Assembly: GCA_965248685.1 (NCBI GenBank)
Contig: CBDFKC010000003.1
Coordinates: forward strand, 372,001-436,000
Direction of reading: 5' to 3'
DNA: 64,000 bases
Source of the DNA: VYFG01 sp965248685
GTDB taxonomy: Bacteria > Pseudomonadota > Gammaproteobacteria > Arenicellales > Poriferihabitantaceae
Shown here: in pieces, positions 45,287 through 54,062 of the stretch
How positions within the stretch are numbered: the stretch's first letter is position 1
Layout of the letters: every line of letters begins with the position of its first letter
Made by a program: the position numbers and the translations under genes
Notes under the pieces: generated by a model
What the model saw: only the letters and a program-made list of their open reading frames with translations
Told to the model about the DNA's origin: nothing
The model's database searches: none

Positions 45287-46597
45287 CTAAATGTTCAGGC
45301 TGTCCCGTATCCGATAATAGAAAACCGACGGCGCCAGAAACCACGGGCGACCAGAATACAGTGGTCTGGTGGGAAACGGGATATCGTCAAATGCGGTTGC
45401 GCCTTGCTCCAAACCAAGAACCTGTTGCCCCATCCGCATACCCAGATAACCTGCCATACCTACACCCGAGCCGCAATAACCCATGGCATAGTGGAGGCCT
45501 TCCCGGTTACCAATATGCATTAGCGTATCGAATGTATAGGCAACGAAGCCCATCCAGGAATGACTGATGCGGGTTTCAGCCAACTCAGGAAAAAGTTTTA
45601 CCAGGTCCCGGTGAAGCCGTGGCGCGCTGACCAGGGGATCAGATTCTGTGATGGATACCCTGCCACCAAATACGATGCGGCTTCGATCAGGCGAGGGTCG
45701 GTAGTAATACACAATTTTTCGGCTATCGCTGACTATCCGATTAGCCGGCATCAATCGATCCATCAGGTCCGGGGCCAATGATTCGGTAGCAATGACATAA
45801 CTGCCGATGGGAATAACCCGACGTCGATTCCAGGGAGTTAGTTCGCCAGTATAGCCATTGGTCGCGATCACTACTTTTTCCGCTTGTACCGCACCCCGAG
45901 GGGTCATTACCTGAAACCCAAATTGTTCTCTCTCGATTCCGGATACCTTGCAATGAGTTACGATGGACGCACCGGCCTGTTGAGCCAGGTTAATCAGACC
46001 GCGATGATAACGGCCAGGGTCCAGTGCAGCGTGCTGGGGAAAAACCACACCACCATGATAGGCATCGGTTCCCAATTGTTGGCGTTGATCTTTGGGTTGT
46101 ACCAGGTATGCATCGGTTTCGAGGCCCGGTACTTGAGTCTCGAGTTGAGTTTTCAGTTTGGCAAATTGCGCCGAGTTGTGCGCCGCATGAAATCGACCGT
46201 CCCTCGAGAGGTCACAATCGATCCGCTCCTCCTCTATAAACTGCTTGGTCCATTCGAGAGATTGCTTGCCCTCGGATAAAATATCGAAAGCCCTTTGGTC
46301 ACCAAATTTTTTCGCCAGTTGTTGGTAGCCTGGCTTTAGGCTGGTGCTGATTTGCCCACCGTTACGGGTGCTGCAACCCCATCCGGCCTGTTCGGCGTCA
46401 AGCACCAGGGTTTCTTTACCACCCCGCGCTGTCTGAATCGCAGCGTGTATTCCCGTGTATCCCGACCCAATAATGATAACATCCACTGATTGCGGCAAGG
46501 CTACCGGGTCAAGGGTCAGCGGCTCTACCGTATCCCACCAATAGGGTTCGACTTTAAAGCCCTCGGCATAGAGTTTATTTTCTCCTGTTGTTGTCAT
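45287..46597 (-). CDS. PuuB-like FAD-dependent amine oxidoreductase
   Basis: 436 residues of the D-amino acid oxidase/glycine oxidase family. FAD-binding DVIIIGSGYTGIHAAIQTARGG-type loop near residue 40, AEQAGWGCSTRNGGQIS, and a C-terminal ATG-like GxxG region YAMGYCGSGVGMAGYLG. Closest pattern is gamma-glutamylputrescine oxidase (PuuB/OrdL), which deaminates an amine with oxygen. No other putrescine genes are present. The start at 46597 is two bases after the GMC gene stop, so they form an operon. Confidence 0.85.
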   Translation of the reverse strand: MTTTGENKLYAEGFKVEPYWWDTVEPLTLDPVALPQSVDVIIIGSGYTGIHAAIQTARGGKETLVLDAEQAGWGCSTRNGGQISTSLKPGYQQLAKKFGDQRAFDILSEGKQSLEWTKQFIEEERIDCDLSRDGRFHAAHNSAQFAKLKTQLETQVPGLETDAYLVQPKDQRQQLGTDAYHGGVVFPQHAALDPGRYHRGLINLAQQAGASIVTHCKVSGIEREQFGFQVMTPRGAVQAEKVVIATNGYTGELTPWNRRRVIPIGSYVIATESLAPDLMDRLMPANRIVSDSRKIVYYYRPSPDRSRIVFGGRVSITESDPLVSAPRLHRDLVKLFPELAETRISHSWMGFVAYTFDTLMHIGNREGLHYAMGYCGSGVGMAGYLGMRMGQQVLGLEQGATAFDDIPFPTRPLYSGRPWFLAPSVFYYRIRDSLNI

Positions 46598-46599
46598 CG

Positions 46600-48231
46600 C
46601 TACTTCCGGTATTTTTCAAGGATTATATCTGCTGCTTTTTCTGCAAGCATTATAGCCGGCGCATTGGTATTGCCGGAGACCATGGTAGGAAATACTGAAG
46701 CATCCACTATCCGCAAATTATCCAGCCCGTGGACTTGTAACTTCGCGTCAACCACTGCGCCAGTCGGATCGGGACCCATTCGGCAGGTACCAATAGGATG
46801 AAATACGGTGCCGCATCTTTGACGACAATCTTCGATCAAGTCTTCGTCAGTAACTACTTTTGAACCCGGTAGAATTTCCCGTTGGATAATTTCCTTCAGC
46901 GCAGGTGCTTCAGCCAGCCGGCGTAGCAGGCGTACACCATCTAGCATTTCATTAATGTCGTGCTCGGTTGACAAATAGTTTGGAACAATCGAGGGACTGT
47001 CTTTCGGGTCCGCTGTCTTAAGGGACAGGAAACCGACGCTTGACGGACGGGTCGGTTGTACGCTGGTGAGGAATCCGGCAAATGGATCCGGATTCATTAG
47101 CGGCCGTTTTCCTGGAGGCGCTTTGGTATAGCTGGCGGGGGAAAAGTACAACTGCAGGTTTGGTCGAGCTAAGCCAGGATCGGATCGAACAAATGCGCCA
47201 CCCTGATTTACCCCCAGGGCAAGCGGGCCGCTCCGCATCAAGACGTACCTCAGGCCATGCCAGAGTTTGCCCCACCAGGGATAGAGCTGGTCATTAATGG
47301 TCGGTACCGTACTCGCATACAGGTAATCGATGGACAAATGGTCCTGCAGGTTAGCTCCCACATTCGGTTGATCAAGCACTACTTCGATATCAAGAGAACG
47401 CAAGTCTGTGGCAGGTCCAACCCCGGACAGTAGCATCAGCTGAGGCGAGTTAATTGCCCCTGCGGAAACAATCACTTCGCTCTGGGCATAGGCTGTTTTA
47501 GTCCCGCCGTGATGTTCATATTCGACACCGGTGGCACGATTCCCATCGAACAGAATACGTTGTACCAGAGCATTTTTCTCGATAATTAGATTGCGCCGGG
47601 AAGTTACCGGATGCAAATAGGCTCGAGCGGCGGACATCCGCCGCCCATTCTTGATAGTAGCCTGGTACAAACCATATCCTTCCTGATCTTCTCCATTGAA
47701 GTCCTGGTTCAAATGTCCGCCGATTTGTTCCCCGGCGCGGATAAAATTTGCGCAAGTGGCATGGGTATCTGGAGCCATGTCAGAGATATACAAAGGTCCA
47801 TTGTCACCATGCCATTGATTGTGCAGAGACTGGTTTCGTTCAGCTTTACGAAAATAAGGCAGAACATTTTGCCAGTCCCATCCTGGATTACCCAGGCTGG
47901 CCCACTCGTTGTAGTCCTCCTGATGACCACGAATATAGACCATGGCATTGATCGAACTCGATCCCCCTAGCACCTTACCCCGGGGCCAGTAACTGCAGCG
48001 TCCACTGGTACCGGGGTCGGGTTCTGTATGGTACATCCAGTTAACCCGGCTACTATAAAAGGCGCGCCCATAGCCCACCGGGATCTGGACCCAGGGATGG
48101 AGATCCGACCCACCGGCTTCCAGCAGTAATACCCGATGGCTGCCATCCGCGCTCAGACGATTTGCCAGGACACAACCTGCCGACCCCGCTCCAACAATTA
48201 TAAAATCAAAATTTGACTGGGTATCTGACAT
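46600..48231 (-). CDS. GMC-family choline/alcohol dehydrogenase
   Basis: About 543 residues. FAD Rossmann motif FDFIIVGAGSAGCVLANRL, GMC signature 1 GKVLGGSSSINAMVYIRG, and signature 2 AGAINSPQLMLLSGVG; the active-site His is in FHPIGTCRMG and the Asn in NAPAIMLAEKAADI. Related to choline dehydrogenase BetA and to alkyl-alcohol dehydrogenases; substrate not clear because no BetB lies nearby. ATG 48231 (MSDTQSNFDF) is the family-like start; one at 48255 adds eight residues. Cotranscribed with the FAD oxidoreductase. Confidence 0.87.
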   Translation of the reverse strand: MSDTQSNFDFIIVGAGSAGCVLANRLSADGSHRVLLLEAGGSDLHPWVQIPVGYGRAFYSSRVNWMYHTEPDPGTSGRCSYWPRGKVLGGSSSINAMVYIRGHQEDYNEWASLGNPGWDWQNVLPYFRKAERNQSLHNQWHGDNGPLYISDMAPDTHATCANFIRAGEQIGGHLNQDFNGEDQEGYGLYQATIKNGRRMSAARAYLHPVTSRRNLIIEKNALVQRILFDGNRATGVEYEHHGGTKTAYAQSEVIVSAGAINSPQLMLLSGVGPATDLRSLDIEVVLDQPNVGANLQDHLSIDYLYASTVPTINDQLYPWWGKLWHGLRYVLMRSGPLALGVNQGGAFVRSDPGLARPNLQLYFSPASYTKAPPGKRPLMNPDPFAGFLTSVQPTRPSSVGFLSLKTADPKDSPSIVPNYLSTEHDINEMLDGVRLLRRLAEAPALKEIIQREILPGSKVVTDEDLIEDCRQRCGTVFHPIGTCRMGPDPTGAVVDAKLQVHGLDNLRIVDASVFPTMVSGNTNAPAIMLAEKAADIILEKYRK

Positions 48232-48379
48232 GAGAGTGAAATTTGATTGCTCCATCTGTATTGGCGAGCATGATGTATTTTGGATAACGGTATTTTAGTT
48301 ATAGTTTAAAATATGTTGTGTCAAAACACGCAATTAAAAATTCCAAAAAATTCAGCGCGCTCGCAACCACAGCACAAAT

Positions 48380-49483
48380 ATGAAAATAAAACAAATCGAA
48401 ACCTTTACCGATGAATTCGTCTGTTTCGTCAGGGTAACCACAGAAGATGGCAGTCAAGGGTGGGGGCAGGTCGCTCCCTATTTAGCCGACATCACCGCCG
48501 AGGTTGTCCACCGCCAGGTCGCACCCTACTCCCTCGATCAGGACGCATTTGATATCGACTATCTGATGGATATCATCCCAGAGCGTGAGCACAAGTTTCC
48601 GGGGTCCTATCTACGTCGGGCTATGGGCGGACTCGATACTGCATTGTGGGATCTTCGCGGCAAGTTAGAACAGAAAAGCGTCTGCGAGTTGATCGGCGGC
48701 ACTCCAGGAAAAGTGCGCGCCTATGGTTCATCCATGAAGCGCGATATTCGCGCGAAAGATGAAGCCGACCGGTTATTACGACTACGCCAGGAATTTGGTT
48801 TCGACGCGTTCAAGTTCAGGATAGGAGCAGAATGTGGGCGCGATCAGGACGAATGGCCCGGTCGAACTGAAGAAATTGTGCCGACCATACGCAAGGCAAT
48901 GGATGATAATGTCAGCCTGCTGGTTGATGCCAACTCCTGTTACTCCCCCAAGCGTGCCATCGAGATCGGTTACTTTCTGCAGGATAACGGTATTTCCCAT
49001 TACGAAGAACCCTGCCCATACTGGGAGTATCAGCAGACCAAACTGGTAACTGAATCTCTCGAAATTGACGTAACCGGTGGCGAGCAGGATTGTGAATTGC
49101 AAAACTGGCGCCAGATGATTCAGGATAAGGTGGTTAACGTTGTCCAGCCAGATGTCTGTTATCTCGGTGGCATCAACCGAACCCTGCGGGTAGCAAAAAT
49201 GGCTGAGCAGGCCAATATTCCAGTAACACCCCATTGCGCCAACCTGTCCATGGTGACCCTTTTTACCATGCATCTGCTTCGGGCAATTCCCAATCCTGGA
49301 AAGTACCTGGAATTTTCTATCGAGGGCGAAGACTATTACCCATGGCAATCCGATCTGTTTGTTCAATCACCTTTCGCTATCGTGGACGGAAATGCCGAGG
49401 TCACCGATTCCCCGGGCTGGGGTGTGGAGATTAATCCGCAATGGTTGGACAAGGCTAGCTATAAAAGTAGTCAACTAGACTAA
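48380..49483 (+). CDS. enolase-superfamily (mandelate racemase/muconate lactonizing) enzyme
   Basis: 367 residues. The capping domain is followed by a barrel with FDAFKFRIGAECG (catalytic Lys region), metal ligands in LLVDANSCYSPK (Asp), HYEEPCPYWEY (Glu) and VTGGEQDCE (Glu), and the catalytic His in VTPHCANLS. The K-x-R plus His pair points to the mandelate racemase group acting as an acid-sugar dehydratase. Divergent from the GMC gene 148 bases away, suggesting a shared regulatory region. Substrate not inferable. Confidence 0.85.
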   Translation: MKIKQIETFTDEFVCFVRVTTEDGSQGWGQVAPYLADITAEVVHRQVAPYSLDQDAFDIDYLMDIIPEREHKFPGSYLRRAMGGLDTALWDLRGKLEQKSVCELIGGTPGKVRAYGSSMKRDIRAKDEADRLLRLRQEFGFDAFKFRIGAECGRDQDEWPGRTEEIVPTIRKAMDDNVSLLVDANSCYSPKRAIEIGYFLQDNGISHYEEPCPYWEYQQTKLVTESLEIDVTGGEQDCELQNWRQMIQDKVVNVVQPDVCYLGGINRTLRVAKMAEQANIPVTPHCANLSMVTLFTMHLLRAIPNPGKYLEFSIEGEDYYPWQSDLFVQSPFAIVDGNAEVTDSPGWGVEINPQWLDKASYKSSQLD

Positions 49484-49755
49484 TTCAAATTCAAGCACCC
49501 TGTCGGGATCAATAACTTGTAAATCTCCAATTTGCATCAAACCATATCAGTATCAATGTAGAAATTATTCACTACCGACTACTAGATAAATCTACCAGTA
49601 AATTAACCAAATTATCCCAACATCATTTATTGCCTTTTCCCCAGTATTCAACTCTAATCCTCGCTAGTCGCACCATCTAGACAAGTGGCTTTCGGAACAT
49701 AAACGAGGTGGATTTCTGAAGCCGTTTTCCTGAAGCGTAATATTGGACGATTTCG
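49484..49755. other. AT-rich non-coding stretch before EamA gene
   Basis: 272 bases with no convincing frame on either strand and no recognisable promoter or RNA. Its low GC content together with the downstream gene marks a possible acquired segment. Confidence 0.4.
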
Positions 49756-50697
49756 ATGAACAAAAATACTCGGGGAATTTTGCTTGTTATAACTGGGATG
49801 ACTATTTTCTCAGTCCAGGACGTTTTGATAAAACTTCTATCGGTAGACGCGTCGCTATTCCAAATTCTTTTTTTCCGATCGATTCTCGGTATCCTGTTTA
49901 TTATTCTGTATCTAAAGATTTCTGGGCAACCCAATAAATTTGGTACTGCCTATCCTATTCTTAGCACGATTCGCGGACTATTATTTTTCTTTGCTTACGC
50001 TGCATTTTATTTTGCGCAGTCTAAAATTCCCATTGCAAATGCCACCGTACTGTTTCTGGTCAGCCCGTTTTTTATCACCATCATGTCGATCATTTTTTTT
50101 CAGAGTGTTGTCGGGTTTCAGCGTTGGCTAACCATGGTTGTTGGGTTTTCAGGTGTGATGATAATAACGCAACCAGAAGTTGGGGATTTCAATTTCTTTT
50201 ATATACTGCCGGTATTGGTCGCATTTTTGTACTCCATATCTGTGATGATTGCAAAATACACAGCAGAAAAAGATACGGTGTTCCAGCAGATCATCGTGAT
50301 GTACTCAGTAACCGCGGTTCTGAGTGGTGCCATGGGTTTTCTTATCGGGGATGGAAAATTTGATACCCCCGAATTGTCAGGCATCCAGTTTATGACTCAA
50401 GCCTGGAAAATTAACGAACTTTTCATTGTCGCCAATCTCGTTGTAATCTCCATGATCGGTACAATTGGTTTCCTGTTACTACATTCGGCCTATCGCATTG
50501 CCGACCCGGCAACAATTTCCCCATTTGAATACAGTGCTCTTTTACCCGCCATATGCTGGGGATTCCTTTTTTGGGGAGATATACCGTCACCCACTGAGGC
50601 GACCGGTATGACGCTTATAGTAGGTGCGGGGGTATATCTTTTTTATAGAGAAAAATCTCAACAACGGACTGCGGCTTCTGAATCGTCATTGAGATAA
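49756..50697 (+). CDS. EamA/DMT-family transporter, AT-rich
   Basis: 313 residues with ten helices in two repeats (begins GILLVITGMTIFSVQDVLIKLL; second repeat LHSAYRIADPATISPFEYSALLPAI). Its base composition is visibly more AT-rich than neighbouring genes, as is the 270-base stretch before it, which suggests recent acquisition. Different from the EamA protein at 13.6 kb. ATG at 49756; no strong Shine-Dalgarno. Ends 76 bases from the convergent AlgX-like gene. Confidence 0.83.
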   Translation: MNKNTRGILLVITGMTIFSVQDVLIKLLSVDASLFQILFFRSILGILFIILYLKISGQPNKFGTAYPILSTIRGLLFFFAYAAFYFAQSKIPIANATVLFLVSPFFITIMSIIFFQSVVGFQRWLTMVVGFSGVMIITQPEVGDFNFFYILPVLVAFLYSISVMIAKYTAEKDTVFQQIIVMYSVTAVLSGAMGFLIGDGKFDTPELSGIQFMTQAWKINELFIVANLVVISMIGTIGFLLLHSAYRIADPATISPFEYSALLPAICWGFLFWGDIPSPTEATGMTLIVGAGVYLFYREKSQQRTAASESSLR

Positions 50698-50773
50698 TTT
50701 GGGAGTTGCGTGAAGTACTGGGTTTAGCTGTTCAATAATTTCTACACTGACCCCGATCTATAATTGTCATCGA

Positions 50774-52351
50774 TTATTGGTAGCTGACCTCATTGAGGAT
50801 AAAGGTCTCTTTTTCTTCGCCCGGGTCTATTCGTAGTTGGGCTAATGGGCTGTCGGTTGGAATTCGTAGATAAATCGTATTGATTCCCTGTTTCACATAA
50901 ATGAGTGCGGCTTTGTCTTTTGAGTATGTATCGCTGTTGTCCGTGGTAAAGAAAACCGCGAGTCTATCCGGGCGGTTGTGGGATATAACAATTTTCAGGG
51001 TGATTGATTTATTGATATGCTTGATCCTGTCGGTATTGAATACGACATAGGGGTCATTAGTCTCGGCGTGAATTTCGAGCCCACCCGGGGAGGTCTGCAA
51101 CCTACAATTCAAACAGTTCAGGGATGCTGGACTGAGCTCTAATTGCTTCGCTTGCCCGGCAGTTTTTTCGAAGCTGGTCTCAAGGTAATGATTGACCAAC
51201 TCTTCCTGATAAGGAAAAACTGTGGGAAGTTCCCGCTCTACGCGCAGGAACACTACCAGGTCCGGCGAAAAATCACTGATAAGCTGCCGCAACTCCAATG
51301 GCGTCCCATTCTCTACCGACATGGTATTAGCAAAGTGCTGGGTCATTAAAGGCAATGCAAGCGCCCCAAAGGAATCATGGATAAATAGAAGCTTTCTGTT
51401 CCCAGTGTCACATTTATACAAACTCGCCATTTGTCCATTTCCATATTTCTCCATTGAAACTTCGCCGTCCCGGCTGGCACAGGAGCTCCGTTGCGTTAGC
51501 AGTATTGCATCTTCATTAAAGTAGTCGACATACCCAATCATACCCACCAAGTCACCCACTGCGATTAACGACTCCAATTCGAACATGTCATCAGTTTTTG
51601 CCGGGGAAATTTCCGGATAGTGAGTTCTCGCCCATCGCATTATCTTCCGGTAGGTATGAACGAAACCGAGATGACTCCAATGGGAGTCGGTACGCCAATA
51701 AACCATACCCTTAGGTTTTAGCGCGGTTAACTCGGCTCTGAGGTCGTGAAATTCTGGAATATTCTTATCTTCCAGATAACCGGCAAATTGATCGAGAACT
51801 GTTTTTCCTGCTTTTTGACGAATCTTATAAGGTAAATATTCCGGATAGACGGATTGTTTGTTTGGAACTATCATCATCTTGTATTGAATACCTTGCCGGT
51901 TCAGGTCGTCCAATAGCGCCAGATGACTGACATACCAATTATCCAGATCCCTCAATCTGTAACGATAAACTCCCTGGAAATTGAGCTCTGGAGTATAGTC
52001 GATGCTATTTGGACCCCAGTAATACAGCCATTTATTTTTTCCGACAAGAACCCAGATATTTGGTGAAACACTAAACAATACGATTTTGATTGCACCGTTG
52101 AGACTTATTGCAGCGTCTCTAAACCCGATATGATCACTCACATAGGCTTCGGTTCGGCGCCTGAATTCTGCCAGATCGGAAAACATTAATGAAAACTCTG
52201 GCATTGTCGCCATCACTCGCTTCTCCAGGATCGATATCTTTTCATCTGAGGTAACAACAGAAACCAGAATCGGTAAACTGATTAACAGGACAAAAACCAG
52301 CGCAGTCAGCTTATTCGACCAGAGGGGTTGTTGGATAAATTCGCTGGACAT
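50774..52351 (-). CDS. AlgX/AlgJ-like SGNH-fold acetyltransferase
   Basis: 525 residues with one N-terminal helix (KLTALVFVLLISLPILVSVV) and a periplasmic SGNH-like domain. The catalytic set is visible: RTDSHWSHLG with D222 and H224, and IHDSFGA with S327, the same order as in AlgJ/AlgX. A C-terminal beta-rich part (400-525) contains IRIDPGEEKETFILNEV. It transfers acetyl groups from a MBOAT partner to a periplasmic polysaccharide. The MBOAT gene ends three bases before its start. Confidence 0.85.
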   Translation of the reverse strand: MSSEFIQQPLWSNKLTALVFVLLISLPILVSVVTSDEKISILEKRVMATMPEFSLMFSDLAEFRRRTEAYVSDHIGFRDAAISLNGAIKIVLFSVSPNIWVLVGKNKWLYYWGPNSIDYTPELNFQGVYRYRLRDLDNWYVSHLALLDDLNRQGIQYKMMIVPNKQSVYPEYLPYKIRQKAGKTVLDQFAGYLEDKNIPEFHDLRAELTALKPKGMVYWRTDSHWSHLGFVHTYRKIMRWARTHYPEISPAKTDDMFELESLIAVGDLVGMIGYVDYFNEDAILLTQRSSCASRDGEVSMEKYGNGQMASLYKCDTGNRKLLFIHDSFGALALPLMTQHFANTMSVENGTPLELRQLISDFSPDLVVFLRVERELPTVFPYQEELVNHYLETSFEKTAGQAKQLELSPASLNCLNCRLQTSPGGLEIHAETNDPYVVFNTDRIKHINKSITLKIVISHNRPDRLAVFFTTDNSDTYSKDKAALIYVKQGINTIYLRIPTDSPLAQLRIDPGEEKETFILNEVSYQ

Positions 52352-52354
52352 CGC

Positions 52355-53797
52355 TCAGAATCTAAAATAGATAAATGGGTTGTGACTTCCAGCCATTAAA
52401 TGCACCGACGACAGAACCAGAACCGATGTCAATGCAATCAGCTTACAAAAATACAGCGATACCTGTGCTGCATTACTCTGATCAAGCAATAAACTGGGAC
52501 TAACCCGAACCAACAATATTTTTACCCCCGATAAAACTGGCATAGAAAATAAAACTGCCAGAAAAAATACTGCCAGCCTTTCCAGATTGAAAAACACGTC
52601 GAATTCGAATTGCGCGATGGGGTTGGACCCAGCCAATACTTCGAGGAAATCAATCGCTCCCGGCAAGGTTTCAACCCGGAAGAAAACCCACCCAAGCATC
52701 ACTACCAGTAATACATAGAGGTGCCTGAGTGGTCGCCATAATTTACTGGACCAACCAAGCCAGCCGATGCGTTCGATGACCAGAAAAAATCCATGCAACG
52801 CTCCCCAGGCGATAAAGTTCCAGCTGGCCCCGTGCCACAAACCACACAGCAAAAACACAATTAATAAATTGAGATAGGTTCGGCTTGTTCCCAATCGATT
52901 GCCGCCAAGGGGAATATAGAGAAAATCGCGAAACCAGTTTGACAATGAGATATGCCAACGGCGCCAGAATTCCTGTATCGATTGGGAGATGTAGGGAAAG
53001 TTAAAATTTTCGAGAAACTTGAAACCAAACATGCGACCGAGACCGATAGCCATATCTGAGTATCCCGAAAAGTCGAAATAGATTTGCAGGGTATAACAGG
53101 CGAGCCCAGCCCAGGCGACTGTGGTGGTAATGCTATCTGGAGGTAGCCCGAATATCTCGTCCGCCACCTCCCCCAGTGGATTCGCCAATAGCACTTTTTT
53201 ACCAAGACCAATCACGAACCGCTCGATTCCACTGGAAAAATCGCCGTACTTGACCACACGATTGGTCAATTGAGAGGCAATATCCCGGTAGCGCACAATG
53301 GGACCAGCGATAAGCTGTGGGAATAACGCAATATACAACCCAACATTTAACGGGTTGGTCTGGGCTGGCGATACCCGGCGATAGACCTCAATCACGTAGG
53401 ACATTGCCTGAAAAGTAAAAAAGGAAATCCCGATTGGCAGATGAATTTGTTCAACCACCAGCCATGGAACGGTACTTGATCCGGCGAATGCATTGATGTT
53501 TTCAACGATAAAATTGAAATACTTGAAAACACCCAGTAATAATAAATTTGCGATAACCGCGAGGATAACCCAGGTCCGCCGGGACGAATCGCTGGCCCGC
53601 TCCAACATCATGGCAAAGCCATAGTTCATCGAAATTGAGGCCAGCATGATCAGAATGAAAATGCCTTCGCCCCAGGCATAGAAGCACAGACTCGCGATCA
53701 GCAATACGGCGTTGCGCCAACTGTTCGGCGCGATGGCGTGGATCAGCAGAACCGCCGGTAAAAAAACAAATAAAAACAGAACCGAACTAAAAACCAT
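52355..53797 (-). CDS. MBOAT-family O-acyltransferase (AlgI-like)
   Basis: 480-residue polytopic inner membrane enzyme that passes acetyl across the membrane for polysaccharide O-acetylation. Conserved YFDFSGYSDMAIGLGRMFGF, FWRRWHISLSNWFRDFLYIP and the catalytic His in LLCGLWHGASWNFIAWG with a second HGFFLVIER. The N-terminus (MVFSSVLFLFVFLPAVLLIH) is that of AlgI. Forms a pair with the AlgX/AlgJ-like gene. No alginate or cellulose synthase genes are in the window, so the polymer acetylated is unknown. Confidence 0.9.
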   Translation of the reverse strand: MVFSSVLFLFVFLPAVLLIHAIAPNSWRNAVLLIASLCFYAWGEGIFILIMLASISMNYGFAMMLERASDSSRRTWVILAVIANLLLLGVFKYFNFIVENINAFAGSSTVPWLVVEQIHLPIGISFFTFQAMSYVIEVYRRVSPAQTNPLNVGLYIALFPQLIAGPIVRYRDIASQLTNRVVKYGDFSSGIERFVIGLGKKVLLANPLGEVADEIFGLPPDSITTTVAWAGLACYTLQIYFDFSGYSDMAIGLGRMFGFKFLENFNFPYISQSIQEFWRRWHISLSNWFRDFLYIPLGGNRLGTSRTYLNLLIVFLLCGLWHGASWNFIAWGALHGFFLVIERIGWLGWSSKLWRPLRHLYVLLVVMLGWVFFRVETLPGAIDFLEVLAGSNPIAQFEFDVFFNLERLAVFFLAVLFSMPVLSGVKILLVRVSPSLLLDQSNAAQVSLYFCKLIALTSVLVLSSVHLMAGSHNPFIYFRF

Positions 53798-53936
53798 CTT
53801 GTATAAACGTCCAGTAAAAACCTGCTGAAAAAACTTATCCTGTCATCGAATTACGTATAACGAAAAGCTCGCTATCCAAATTATTTCCCGTATCCTATTT
53901 TTTAGTCGGGTTTGCCACTACCTGGAGACGAAATAA

Positions 53937-54014
53937 ATGAAAATCTGGCCGCTGGCCAAACCAGATCACAGCTTGCGTCGCCTGGTATTGATAGTATATA
54001 TGAAGTTGTTATGA
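53937..54014 (+). CDS. possible 25-residue leader peptide
   Basis: A short frame starting ATG 53937 (MKIWPLAKPDHSLRRL) is preceded by GGAG at 53924-53927, nine bases upstream, a better Shine-Dalgarno than that of the downstream gene. It stops at TGA 54012-54014 and is in frame with the glycosyltransferase gene, so it is either a leader/uORF or the true 5' end of that gene interrupted by a stop codon. Confidence 0.35.
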   Translation: MKIWPLAKPDHSLRRLVLIVYMKLL

Positions 54015-54062
54015 CTATTGGGTGACAAAGGCAGGTCGAATCGATTCCTTACAAGTTGTGTG

